The translations under genes were made by a program, and so were the position numbers. A stretch of DNA of 64,000 nucleotides from Sphingorhabdus profundilacus (GTDB lineage Bacteria; Pseudomonadota; Alphaproteobacteria; Sphingomonadales; Sphingomonadaceae). The stretch is taken from positions 682,001 through 746,000 of the forward strand of contig NZ_SDWJ01000002.1 of NCBI RefSeq assembly GCF_009769755.1. The letters are read 5' to 3'. The notes under the pieces are model-generated. The model was not told the DNA's origin, made no database searches, and saw only the letters and a program-made list of their open reading frames with translations. Each line of letters begins with the position of its first letter. Position 1 is the stretch's first letter. Positions 25,148 through 34,407 of the stretch are shown piece by piece.

Positions 25148-26361
25148 GCCATCACTACCTTTTTCAGGGCACCGGCAATAACCAGCATGTCATCTTCGCT
25201 GAACAGATGGTCTACTGGAAACATAATCGTACTTGCCCCCAATCGATGGGCATTTTCCAGATTTCCGTCACGACGCGGCTCGCGGCCCTGAAACGCGATT
25301 TCCTTGCTCATATCCGGGCAGGAACCGCTGCCGCATTGGATACCCAAAGCCAGCAGACCGGCGATGATATCAGCGCGTGTTTTGTTACCCGGCAATTTGT
25401 CTTCATCAATCCGGATGAAATATTTGTACCGTGCGGACAAAATATGTGCGTCATAGGCATCAACGATAACGCCCGGAATGTCCGCGACGGCTTCGCTCAG
25501 GCAATGTGCGTTGGCCCGACGCTGCGCCAGCCATTTCGGTAATTTTTTAAGCTGCACCCTACCGATGGCGGCCTGCATTTCCGTCATCCGGAAATTGGTA
25601 CCAAAGCTTTGGTGTACATAGCGAAATTCGCCGGGAGGCGCGATATTTTGCGGCATTTCTTCTGGTGGCACCTTGCCGTGATCTTTTATCGCCCACGCTT
25701 TGGACCATGCGGATTTATCGGCGAACAGGATCATGCCCCCTTCGCCGCCGGTCGACATTATCTTGTCCGTGCAGAAGGAAAAGGACGATGCGTCCCCAAA
25801 AGACCCGACCATTTTGCCATCATACACCGCGCCATGGGCCTGCGCGCAATCTTCGATCAGAAAAAGGTCATGGTCATCACATAGCTGCGTCAAAGCACGC
25901 ATGTCACATGGAAGCCCCGCAAGGTGCACGCATATGACCGCTTTCGTCTTGTCCGAAATCATGCGCGCCACCGAATCGGGGTCTATATTCTGTGTTTCCA
26001 CCAGAATGTCTGCGAAAACCGGGCTGGCCCCAACCGAAACAACGGCGCTTGCCGTCGCAAAAAAGCTGCGGGCCGGAATGATGACTTCATCGCCTGCGCC
26101 GATCCCAAAGGCACGCAGAGCCATTTCGATCGACACCGTCCCGTTGCTTACTGCTATCGCATGGGGCATTCCGATATAGGCCGCGAACTCTTTTTCAAAG
26201 GCGCGGTTCTGCTCGCCATGTACCAGCGCATTGACGCGGCCACTTTGCAAAACTTGTGTGACGGCCAGGATTTCATCGCGTCCATGGCTCGGCCAGGAAG
26301 AGGCTATCGGCACCGGATAATCACGGATCTCGGCGGAGGTCGGCGTTGTTTGCTTGTTCAT
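25144..26361 (-). CDS. DegT/DnrJ/EryC1/StrS-family PLP-dependent sugar aminotransferase
   Basis: 405 aa. The PLP-binding lysine is K200 in SFCTDKIMSTGGEGGM. Upstream are VSNGTVSIEMALRA (phosphate-binding region) and DEVIIPARSFFATASAV, and the PLP-ring Asp lies in LIEDCAQAHGAVYDG. These enzymes aminate keto-sugar nucleotides. Immediately upstream in the same direction is the FlaA1-like 4,6-dehydratase (22-nt gap), a classic pair that would produce a UDP-4-amino-4,6-dideoxy sugar. The formyltransferase at 30063 may act on the product. Confidence 0.92.
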   Translation of the reverse strand: MNKQTTPTSAEIRDYPVPIASSWPSHGRDEILAVTQVLQSGRVNALVHGEQNRAFEKEFAAYIGMPHAIAVSNGTVSIEMALRAFGIGAGDEVIIPARSFFATASAVVSVGASPVFADILVETQNIDPDSVARMISDKTKAVICVHLAGLPCDMRALTQLCDDHDLFLIEDCAQAHGAVYDGKMVGSFGDASSFSFCTDKIMSTGGEGGMILFADKSAWSKAWAIKDHGKVPPEEMPQNIAPPGEFRYVHQSFGTNFRMTEMQAAIGRVQLKKLPKWLAQRRANAHCLSEAVADIPGVIVDAYDAHILSARYKYFIRIDEDKLPGNKTRADIIAGLLALGIQCGSGSCPDMSKEIAFQGREPRRDGNLENAHRLGASTIMFPVDHLFSEDDMLVIAGALKKVVMA

Positions 26362-26383
26362 GATTTGCCAACTTTCTTTTCGT

Positions 26384-28453
26384 TTACAATCCCTGCACCA
26401 GCTGCAGATGGTGGCCCCGCTTTGGCAGAGAATTATTAAGGAACATGGTCGAAAGATCGATGTCGCTGCTAGGAAGTTTCACCAGCGAATGGGTCAACCG
26501 GCACGCTTCTTCCAGCTTGCCTTGCTTCACTGCCATATCAAGTTCGTCAATGGCGCGGCCAATCAGCGGCAACGGAATGGGACGTGAGCAAGCCTCGAAC
26601 AGATTTGGGATTTTCGAATCCACGCGGCGTTCACAGGTGTCGAACAATTCTTCAAAAAGTTTTTCGCCCGGACGCAGGCCGACGAACTGGATCGGCACAT
26701 CGACATCGGGTTCAAGCCCATGCATTTTGGCCATGCGCTTGGCCAGATCGACGATCTTCACAGGTTCGCCCATATCGAGAACGAAGATATTGCCACGGGT
26801 AGAGTTATCCTCAAGCGAGCGGGCGCTGCTCTCCAAAATCAACTGGACCGCTTCGCCTACCGTCATGAAAAACCGTTCGATGTCGGGATGGGTCACGGTC
26901 AGCGGACGGCCTTCGAGCAATTGACGCTTGAACAAAGGCACAATCGACCCGCTGGAACCCAGCACATTGCCGAACCTGACGGTCATGAAACGCGGCGCGG
27001 ATGTGTCGTCAACGCCGCACAGATCGAGCGACTGGCAATATAATTCGCCAACGCGTTTGGTGGCGCCCATCATGCCCACAGGATTAACCGCCTTGTCGGT
27101 TGATACCTGAACCATAGCGCGCACCGCATATTCGGTCACGGCATTCGCAACATTACGGGTGCCGATGATATTGGTGTGAATGCCGCCCAGCGGATTGGCC
27201 TCAACCATGGGTACATGTTTCAGGGCTGCGGCGTGATAGACGACCGATGGCAAATGCTTGGCAAAGACCCGGCGTACTTCGTCCTCGTCACGAATATTGC
27301 ACAGCTCTGGAAAGATTTCGAGGTCTGGATGGGCTTCACGCAGCCGCATTTCAATATTGTACAACTGGAATTCGGCATGATCGAGCAAGACGATCCGCGA
27401 AGGACCATAGCTTGCAAGCTGCATCACAAGCTCACCACCGATGGTGCCACCTGCGCCCGTTACCAGGACGCATTGCTGCGATACCTGACGCTGGATGATG
27501 CTGCGTTCGATGGTGCGTTCACTGCGGCCCAGCAATTCCGATAATGGAAAGTTGCTCGGGTCACGGGTGGGCTGACGGTTCAGCAACTGGCTGGCGGGGT
27601 CGCTCAATTTCAGCACTTCGATATTATGCTGCTTTGCCGATTTGTTCAGGGCAGAAAGGTCGCGCACACTGATGTTGAAACCATCATCGCACACAATTGC
27701 CAGATTAGGCTTCTCGCCCTGTTCGGTCAGGAACGAAACCGTCTGGTTAAAGGATTCCATGCCGCCCAGCACTGGCACATTGGCCAGTTGGGAAATTGTC
27801 CGGTCATCCGACGGCAGCAACAGGCCGATGACGTTGATGGCCGACGAATTGCGCGGCCCGAACATGTCAAGAACCGATAGCGCCCATTCAGGATCACCGA
27901 TCAGCAATGCCGTTTTGGCAACATTGTCGTTGGAATAAACCGACGCCTTATTCTGTTGCCGGCGGCGATAGGAGCGTACCGCACGCCGGCAAGCGCGCAT
28001 GAGCTGCATAGCCATGCTCGCCAAGCTGTAATGTAAAAACGCAAAGGTGATAAAATTGAAGGGATAGGCGGCAAGTGGCGAGAAATAGGCGATGGACGCC
28101 CAGCCAATCGCCAGACCGATAAAGCTTGTTATTAGCAGCGAGATGCTGTCAGCAAAGGATACAAAGCGCCAACTGCGTTTGTACATTCCGGTGATGAACA
28201 ATATTGTCGATGACACGCCCGCAATGATCGCGCCGTCATAAAGCGACAGCAAAGTAGCCGATTCGGCCCAGCCACGGGTCAGCACCAAAAGAACTGCAAA
28301 TGAAGCAAAGATGGCGAATGTATCCAACGCCCAGACCGCAGCTGTACGGATCACCCGTTTCCAATAGGGAAAACGCCATAATGAGTTCAAATCCCGTTGT
28401 TTTCCGCGATTGTGGATGAACAGGTCAATCTTTTGCGCCAAGCCTTGAATCAT
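26384..28453 (-). CDS. FlaA1/WbpM/CapD-type membrane-bound nucleotide-sugar 4,6-dehydratase
   Basis: 689 aa from the ATG at 28453, supported by GGGAG 7 nt upstream; an in-frame start at 28528 lacks this. Four N-terminal membrane segments (about 35-150) and a CoA-binding-like Rossmann domain precede the catalytic SDR domain, with NAD motif VTGAGGTIGGEL (about 328-340) and a later VSTDKAVNPVGMMGATKR. Instead of a plain YxxxK, the family uses the MMGATKR block, seen here. Likely converts UDP-GlcNAc to a 4-keto-6-deoxy sugar for the aminotransferase. Divergent from the glycosyltransferase operon at 28879. Confidence 0.92.
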   Translation of the reverse strand: MIQGLAQKIDLFIHNRGKQRDLNSLWRFPYWKRVIRTAAVWALDTFAIFASFAVLLVLTRGWAESATLLSLYDGAIIAGVSSTILFITGMYKRSWRFVSFADSISLLITSFIGLAIGWASIAYFSPLAAYPFNFITFAFLHYSLASMAMQLMRACRRAVRSYRRRQQNKASVYSNDNVAKTALLIGDPEWALSVLDMFGPRNSSAINVIGLLLPSDDRTISQLANVPVLGGMESFNQTVSFLTEQGEKPNLAIVCDDGFNISVRDLSALNKSAKQHNIEVLKLSDPASQLLNRQPTRDPSNFPLSELLGRSERTIERSIIQRQVSQQCVLVTGAGGTIGGELVMQLASYGPSRIVLLDHAEFQLYNIEMRLREAHPDLEIFPELCNIRDEDEVRRVFAKHLPSVVYHAAALKHVPMVEANPLGGIHTNIIGTRNVANAVTEYAVRAMVQVSTDKAVNPVGMMGATKRVGELYCQSLDLCGVDDTSAPRFMTVRFGNVLGSSGSIVPLFKRQLLEGRPLTVTHPDIERFFMTVGEAVQLILESSARSLEDNSTRGNIFVLDMGEPVKIVDLAKRMAKMHGLEPDVDVPIQFVGLRPGEKLFEELFDTCERRVDSKIPNLFEACSRPIPLPLIGRAIDELDMAVKQGKLEEACRLTHSLVKLPSSDIDLSTMFLNNSLPKRGHHLQLVQGL

Positions 28454-28878
28454 TGCTTGCTCCCATTTGCTTGCATCACAAACCGGGAACCTGTCCGGCA
28501 AGCAGATGGCTTGCCGGTCGTTCCACATTTGACGTGGTGTGTGAAGAAAACTGAATTCGTCATTTCACCGACAAGGTACGACAGGAATCTTAACACGTCG
28601 CATTCTCTTGCTGACATTAGACGAAAGGGTCAAAAATCTGCCTAGGAGAGGGCTATCGGCCCTAATGGGGGATAGGGGTCTACTAAATCGCAATAGGGGG
28701 GGTGGGCGCGCAGGCCCTTTGGCGGGACAAAAGGATGAATACCTATTGCTAAATTGCCTAATGCCTTTCGATGGCCCATCTGGACCCTGCATTAACGCGA
28801 CTGATACATTTTACACATAAGGCGCAAACCGACGATGCCGACCCGGCGCAAACGCAATTTTCTGGAGGGAGTGCAAGC
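28454..28878. promoter_or_regulatory. Divergent promoter region with G-rich boxes
   Basis: A 425-bp gap between the dehydratase operon (minus) and the glycosyltransferase operon (plus). It has a hairpin AGGGC/GCCCT near 28648-28662, the box GGGGGATAGGGG at 28667-28678 and a second G-run AATAGGGGGGG at 28692-28702. The first box resembles GGGGGGATAA (minus strand, 961-970) upstream of the Wzc-type gene. A strong Shine-Dalgarno GGAGGGA stands before the 28879 start. A shared activator site is plausible but untested. Confidence 0.4.
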
Positions 28879-30066
28879 ATGAAAATCCTTGTTTTTTCAA
28901 GTCTTGCCTATTCGCTCGTCAATTTTCGCGGCGCGTTGCTATGCCGCATGAAAGATGCCGGCCATGATGTCGTTGCGGTTGCGCCAGATGACGATCCCGC
29001 CGTTTCTGCATGGCTGCGTGAACGCAATATTGAATTCAGAATCATATCCATGAACCGGACCGGCATGAAACCGCTGGAGGATATTCGTACCCTTTTGGGG
29101 TATGTCATGCTGATTTTGAAGGAACGGCCCGGACTAATTTTGGCTTATACCCAAAAACCGATCATCTATGGTGGCATCGCGGCCCGGTTGACGGGAAACA
29201 TTCCTTTTTACGCATTGATGTCCGGCCTAGGCTATCTTTTCAGTCCCGACGGGTCAAAGCCCGGCATCAAAAGGTCGATATTCCTGCGTCTGTACCGCGA
29301 AGGCGTTCGCCGCGCGATCAAGATATTTGTTTTCAATCGCGATGACCATGAAGATATGGTCAGCGCAGGCATTGTCGACCGCAGCCAGACCGTCATCCAA
29401 GTACCGGGGTCAGGCGTTGACACACAATATTTTGTCCAGCAGCCTCTACCCGCAGGTGCCCCCCATTTTCTGATGGTCGGCCGGTTGATGCGTGACAAGG
29501 GCGTATATGAATTTCTGGAAGCTGCCCGGGCCGTAAAGGCGGAATATCCCGATGCGCGCTTCAGCATTCTGGGACGGGCGGAAGTTTTCAACCCGACCGG
29601 GATCAGCAAGGATGACATCCCCCGTCTGCAATCCGAATATCCGGTCACCTTTTTGGAAGAAACTACCGATGTTCGCCCCTATCTGGCGCAATCTTCGGTA
29701 TTTGTCCTGCCATCCTATTACCGTGAAGGGTTGCCCCGCACGATATTGGAAGCTCTCGCGACCGGCCGTGCCGTCATCACCACCGATATGCCCGGTTGCC
29801 GCGACCCGATCGAAGCCGGGGTCAACGGACTGATCGTTCCGCCCCAAAATGCAGAAGCGCTGGTTGCTGCCATGCGGTCCTTTCTCGACCATCCCGAACA
29901 GGCGCAGGAAATGGGCGAAAAATCGCGCGCCATTGCAGAGGCCGTATATGATGTTGGCAGGGTCAATGACATTTTGACCGGTCATATGGGCCTGCAACAT
30001 ATGGCCGGGTCAGCGCCAACCAATGCGACGCTGACGCAAGAACGCCAGGTTGCGCCGCAAATATGA
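28879..30066 (+). CDS. GT4-family glycosyltransferase
   Basis: 395 aa from the ATG at 28879, preceded by GGAGGGA; an upstream in-frame start at 28771 would add an uncharacteristic 36-residue tail. The beginning MKILVFSSLAYSLVNFRG is typical of GT4 proteins of O-antigen/capsule loci. The C-terminal donor domain has LMVGRLMRDKGVYEFLEA and the EX7E-like segment YREGLPRTILEALATG. It starts an overlapping plus-strand operon running through the formyltransferase and deacetylase genes. Confidence 0.9.
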   Translation: MKILVFSSLAYSLVNFRGALLCRMKDAGHDVVAVAPDDDPAVSAWLRERNIEFRIISMNRTGMKPLEDIRTLLGYVMLILKERPGLILAYTQKPIIYGGIAARLTGNIPFYALMSGLGYLFSPDGSKPGIKRSIFLRLYREGVRRAIKIFVFNRDDHEDMVSAGIVDRSQTVIQVPGSGVDTQYFVQQPLPAGAPHFLMVGRLMRDKGVYEFLEAARAVKAEYPDARFSILGRAEVFNPTGISKDDIPRLQSEYPVTFLEETTDVRPYLAQSSVFVLPSYYREGLPRTILEALATGRAVITTDMPGCRDPIEAGVNGLIVPPQNAEALVAAMRSFLDHPEQAQEMGEKSRAIAEAVYDVGRVNDILTGHMGLQHMAGSAPTNATLTQERQVAPQI

Positions 30067-30980
30067 CGTTGCGCGCCGTCATCGTTGGTGCTGTTGAAAG
30101 CACAGCCGTCGCCATCCGGGCATTTGCAGGGTCCGATTGGGATCTTTCGCTGGTGGTGACTTTACCGCCGGAAAAATCGGCCCGCCATTCTGACTATGTG
30201 GATTTGCAAGGCGATGCCGAAAAGGCAGGCGCAGCCATTTTTCACACCACGCAAACAAACCACCCCGACACCATCGCCGCCATTCGAAATGCCCGGCCCG
30301 ACTATATTTTCGTTGTCGGCTGGTCACAGATTTGCGGGCCGGATTTTCTGGCAATTGCGCCGGGAAAGGTCATCGGCTATCACCCCGCCGCATTGCCGCG
30401 TTTGCGGGGCCGGGCAGCGATCGCATGGACGATCATGCTGGATGAAAAAATCAGCGCCGGATCGCTATTTCAAATGGCAGACGGCGTCGATGACGGGCCG
30501 TTGCTGGAACAAAGTTACTTCCACATTGCGCCGCGTGAAACCGCCCAATCCTTGTATGACAAGCATATGATAGCTTTGGACAAGATGGTCCGACACGCCC
30601 TGTCCCGGCTGTCGCGCGGCGATACACAATGTCAGGTACAGGACGAAAGCTGCGCGACCTACGCCGTGCGACGGACACCTGCCGACGGTCTTATCGATTG
30701 GAGTCAATCGGCGGCGCACATCGACCGTCTGGTACGTGCGTCCGGCAAGCCATATCCCGGTGCCTATACCCATGTCCGGGGTTCGCAGATGACCATATGG
30801 TCAGCCGAACCGGTCGAGCCGGCTCTGCCTTACCATGCGTCACCGGGCCAATTGCTGGCGGATGATGGACACAGCCTTCTGGTCCAGACCGGTTCCGGAC
30901 AATTACGAATCACCAATTGGTCTTGGGAGGTCGAAGGACGTCCCCCGATGCATGGAATATGGGGGAATAGTCATGGGTGA
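30063..30980 (+). CDS. Formyltransferase-family enzyme (sugar N-formyltransferase-like)
   Basis: 305 aa. The N-terminal hydrolase/formyltransferase domain has the family loop HPAALPRLRGRAAIAW. H107 and D144 sit at positions matching the catalytic His and Asp of methionyl-tRNA formyltransferase. The usual catalytic Asn two residues before the His is replaced by Gly (G105, motif GYHP). A C-terminal Fmt-C-like part follows from about 200 (ADGLIDWSQSAAHIDRLVRA). Given the DegT and FlaA1-like genes nearby, it may formylate an amino sugar using formyl-tetrahydrofolate. Because of the Asn change it might use another acyl donor. Overlaps neighbours by 4 and 8 nt. Confidence 0.82.
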   Translation: MTLRAVIVGAVESTAVAIRAFAGSDWDLSLVVTLPPEKSARHSDYVDLQGDAEKAGAAIFHTTQTNHPDTIAAIRNARPDYIFVVGWSQICGPDFLAIAPGKVIGYHPAALPRLRGRAAIAWTIMLDEKISAGSLFQMADGVDDGPLLEQSYFHIAPRETAQSLYDKHMIALDKMVRHALSRLSRGDTQCQVQDESCATYAVRRTPADGLIDWSQSAAHIDRLVRASGKPYPGAYTHVRGSQMTIWSAEPVEPALPYHASPGQLLADDGHSLLVQTGSGQLRITNWSWEVEGRPPMHGIWGNSHG

Positions 30981-31659
30981 TCTGAATTATATGGGAAAGG
31001 TGCTGGTCATCGCCCCGCATCCCGACGATGAAATTCTGGGTTGCGGCGGAACGATGGCGCGGCTGGCAAAATCGGGGGCCGAAGTCGTGGTCGCCATTGT
31101 CACGCGCGGCATGGCGCCGCAATTTTCGGATGAATTTGTGGCAAATATCCGGGCCGAGGCAAAGATTTCACACGCGCTGGTTGGAGTCAGCGAAACGCTA
31201 TATCTCGACCTGCCCGCCGCCGCGCTGGAAACTGTTCCCGCAATGAAACTGAACGGCACATTGGCAAAGCTGGTGCAGGATGTCCGCCCCGATACGATGT
31301 TTGTGCCCTTTGTCGGCGACATCCATACCGATCATCAACTGACCTTTCTAGCGGCGATGGTCGCGGCCCGACCGCGCGATATCCATGCCCCGCGGCGCAT
31401 CTATGCTTATGAAACATTGTCGGAAACAAACTGGTACGCGCCTGGCATTACGCCGGCGTTTGTGCCCAATATATTCATCGATATAACCGAAACGCTCGAA
31501 CTAAAGCTCGATGCATTTCGATGCTTTGAAAGCCAGGTGAAGGCTTTCCCCGATGAACGCTCGATCGAAGCCATCCGCGCGCTGGCGACAATGCGCGGTG
31601 CGTCCATGTATCTGAAAGCGGCCGAAGCATTCATGCTGATCCGGCAGATAGATTCATGA
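30973..31659 (+). CDS. PIG-L/LmbE-family deacetylase
   Basis: 228 aa from the ATG at 30973, which overlaps the upstream stop by 8 nt and follows a GGGGGA ribosome site; an in-frame start at 30835 would lie deep in the preceding gene. The zinc motif PHPDDE is at 15-20, with the second part HTDH at 118-121. Family members remove N-acetyl groups from GlcNAc-type sugars. Here it may free an amino group for later acylation or formylation, or act on the lipid-linked sugar. Confidence 0.9.
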   Translation: MGDLNYMGKVLVIAPHPDDEILGCGGTMARLAKSGAEVVVAIVTRGMAPQFSDEFVANIRAEAKISHALVGVSETLYLDLPAAALETVPAMKLNGTLAKLVQDVRPDTMFVPFVGDIHTDHQLTFLAAMVAARPRDIHAPRRIYAYETLSETNWYAPGITPAFVPNIFIDITETLELKLDAFRCFESQVKAFPDERSIEAIRALATMRGASMYLKAAEAFMLIRQIDS

Positions 31660-31696
31660 TATCCCATCGCATCATTTCAAGCTGGGAGAGCCGGAT

Positions 31697-33043
31697 ATGA
31701 CACAGGATTATGCAGTTTATCCCGATGGTGCCCAGATGGTCGGTTACGCAGCGCCACTGGAGCGGATTGACCGGCTCCGGCAATTGTTCCTCGGCGCAGC
31801 CTGCTTCTTGCTATCATGGCATATCTTGCGGGTTGGCGATTTCAACTTCACGGCCGCCGATTTTCTGTTTCTTGTCTGCTTCATCATATTTTTAGTCCGG
31901 CATAATCTGAACATGATGGCTTTGAATGTGATGACCGCCCATTGGTGCGCTGCATTGTCGTTGATGCTGGGCGGTTTGCTGATCGGGTCGGTTTTCAACG
32001 GCGATCCCTTGCGATGGGCGAATATTGCCAGCCAATATCTGTTCGGTTTCCTGCTTTTGCCGATGGTGTTGATGAGCGAGGACAGGATGTGGATCCGCAA
32101 ATGCCTGCTCTATTTCGTGCTCGGCGTTGCAGCTTCCCAAATCGTCGCGCTTTCGATGGCAAATTTCTTTAGCTTTGATCAGTCTAAGGAACTGCTCGGC
32201 CCCAGTGTTGTCGCCGGTAATGGCCGAATTGGTGGACTTGTTTCGGACGCGAACCTGAATGGTGCGGTCATTTCCTTTGCAATCATTGCGCTTTTTAACG
32301 CCCATCATCACGGCTTGATCCGCAATATTTTTGCCATTTTGGTGGGCGCCATTTTATTCTGGTCATTGCTTTCGACCGCCAGCTTTACGGCCTTTGCCGC
32401 AACGGCCATCGCCACGTGCATATATTTTGTGTCATCCAATCTTGGCCGGTTCCTGAAAGTGGGCATTCCGCTGATAATCGTGTCTGCGACCTATATCGGA
32501 ATGGGCTTCCCGCTACCCGAGGCCTTTAGCGAACGTGTGCTGGGTGCGGTTTTGACCGGCGATCTGTCTCAGGCAGGAACCTTTACGCAACGGTCTGCGC
32601 TTATCGCCGAGGCGTGGGAAATGAGCAAGGATACCATGTTTGTAGGACTCGGCGTGGACCGGTTCCGTGTCGAAAGCATTCATGGGATGCCAGTGCATCA
32701 TTTTTGGATGCTGCTGTTGACCGAGGGTGGGTTGATGTCATTCACCGGGCTTATCCTGATGTTCGGGGTTCTCGGAATCATGGGAATGCGCGCCCTGTCA
32801 TTGCATCGCGAAGATGGCGCAATGGCGATGGCGATGCTTGCCATCCTGTTCATATTTTCAACCTCAATTCCACATATGTATAACCGGCTCTGGATTGCCC
32901 CGTTGATGCTTGCGCTTGCTGCTGCATTCGCCAAGTCCACCCAAATTTACTTCATGCCCGAAGGCAAAGATGACGAATTGGACAATATATTTGAAGTGGA
33001 CGGCACACCGACCGCTTTGGCTCTGAAAGGGCAGACCTTATGA
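31697..33043 (+). CDS. Wzy-type polysaccharide polymerase (O-antigen ligase/polymerase family)
   Basis: 448 aa with about ten to twelve hydrophobic segments and a large periplasmic loop in the second half. The loop contains the Wzy_C-like pattern RSALIAEAWEMSKDTMFVG, LGVDRFRV and HHFWMLLLTEGGLMSF, with the HxxxLxxxxExG spacing of the family. It would join repeat units on the periplasmic side. The ATG at 31697 has GGGAG upstream. Its stop overlaps the flippase start, matching a Wzx/Wzy pathway. Confidence 0.85.
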   Translation: MTQDYAVYPDGAQMVGYAAPLERIDRLRQLFLGAACFLLSWHILRVGDFNFTAADFLFLVCFIIFLVRHNLNMMALNVMTAHWCAALSLMLGGLLIGSVFNGDPLRWANIASQYLFGFLLLPMVLMSEDRMWIRKCLLYFVLGVAASQIVALSMANFFSFDQSKELLGPSVVAGNGRIGGLVSDANLNGAVISFAIIALFNAHHHGLIRNIFAILVGAILFWSLLSTASFTAFAATAIATCIYFVSSNLGRFLKVGIPLIIVSATYIGMGFPLPEAFSERVLGAVLTGDLSQAGTFTQRSALIAEAWEMSKDTMFVGLGVDRFRVESIHGMPVHHFWMLLLTEGGLMSFTGLILMFGVLGIMGMRALSLHREDGAMAMAMLAILFIFSTSIPHMYNRLWIAPLMLALAAAFAKSTQIYFMPEGKDDELDNIFEVDGTPTALALKGQTL

Positions 33044-34407
33044 CCCGCGCAACCCCATCCACCGAGGAATTGAATTCCGGTTCCACACCATCATGGCGCA
33101 AGAAGGGTTTTGAAAAGGGCTGGCTGAAAAACATCCTCCATCTTGTTTCGGGAAGTTCGGGCAACGCCATATTGATGTTGGTCAGCACCACCATTGCCGC
33201 GCGCTCGCTCGGGCCTGCCGCTTATGGTGTTCTGGCACTGGTCCTCACCGTTGGCCGGTTGAGCGAACGACTGCTGCGTTTTGAATCATGGCAGCCGCTG
33301 ATCCGGTTTGCCGCGTCTGACGATGTTGCGAACGACAAGAAAAAAATGTCCGAGCTATATCTTTACGGCCTGTTCCTTGACATCGGCACCGCCTTACTGG
33401 CTGCCATTTTGACCATCGTCATTGGCTATGCGTTAATGACCGTCATCGGCCTAAAGCCCGAACATATGCCGTTGGTTGCGATCTATGCGATCGCAATTGC
33501 GGTCAATATTCGAGGTGTCCCGACCGCCGCGCTGCGCTTTGACGGAAAATTCAAGACGCTTGCTTATGTACAAATGCTGTCATCAATATTGCGACTGGCG
33601 CTTGCCGGCGTCGGGCTATATCTGGGTTTTTCCCTGCTTGAATTTGTCATCATCTGGACAGTGTGTCAGGCGCTTGATTCAATGCTGTTCTTCTGGCTTG
33701 GCATGCGGGTCATTGCAAAACAAGGCATCCCCAGCCCGTTTCGTGCCAATCCGTTCGGGCTGCAAAAGCGCTATCCCGGATTTTTGTCTTTCGCTTGGTC
33801 GACCAATGTTTCTGGCACATTGCGAACCTTGACGCAGGAAGCTGATACCCTGCTGGTCAGTGCATTTGCAGGCACTGCTTGGGCTGGATTCTACCATATT
33901 GCAAAACGCATTGCGAAAGTGGCGCAACAGGTGGGTTCAATGATGCAAGCCGTCGTTTATCCCGACATGGCGCGCATGTGGGCGCAAAAGGATTTCACGG
34001 CCTTCAGTTCGACCATCAAACGTGTCCAACTGGTTCTAGGCCTGGTCGGGATCAGCTTTCTGGCGGCATTCTGGCTCTTGGGTGACTGGATCATGAAAGT
34101 CGCATTCGGGCCGGAATTTGCCCAGGCCTATCCGTTACTGTTGGCACAATTGCTGGCCGTCGTCCTCATCATGCACGCCGCCCCGTCGCGGTCTGCACTG
34201 CTGGCGATGAACCGTCCGGGCTTTGTCCTGTGGGTCGCTATCGCCTCCACCCTGCTCTTCTTTTTCACGGCCTGGATTACCATGCCCACTTACGGCGCGC
34301 TGGGTGCCAACTTTGCCCATATTGCCTTTGCTGCCTTGACCGTCATTGCCATGGATATCGCAATGTGGCGCCAGATAGGACAGACCGTGAAAGCGACGAA
34401 AGAATGA
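33040..34407 (+). CDS. Wzx-type oligosaccharide flippase (MATE/MOP superfamily)
   Basis: 455 aa, about 12 hydrophobic helices. The N-terminal LVSGSSGNAILMLVSTTIAA and SLGPAAYGVLALVLTVGR match polysaccharide biosynthesis flippases, and the central ADTLLVSAFAGTAWAGFYH is the corresponding start of the second half. It moves undecaprenyl-linked repeat units across the inner membrane. Overlaps both the polymerase gene and the next glycosyltransferase gene by 4 nt, so translation is probably coupled. Confidence 0.9.
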   Translation: MTRATPSTEELNSGSTPSWRKKGFEKGWLKNILHLVSGSSGNAILMLVSTTIAARSLGPAAYGVLALVLTVGRLSERLLRFESWQPLIRFAASDDVANDKKKMSELYLYGLFLDIGTALLAAILTIVIGYALMTVIGLKPEHMPLVAIYAIAIAVNIRGVPTAALRFDGKFKTLAYVQMLSSILRLALAGVGLYLGFSLLEFVIIWTVCQALDSMLFFWLGMRVIAKQGIPSPFRANPFGLQKRYPGFLSFAWSTNVSGTLRTLTQEADTLLVSAFAGTAWAGFYHIAKRIAKVAQQVGSMMQAVVYPDMARMWAQKDFTAFSSTIKRVQLVLGLVGISFLAAFWLLGDWIMKVAFGPEFAQAYPLLLAQLLAVVLIMHAAPSRSALLAMNRPGFVLWVAIASTLLFFFTAWITMPTYGALGANFAHIAFAALTVIAMDIAMWRQIGQTVKATKE

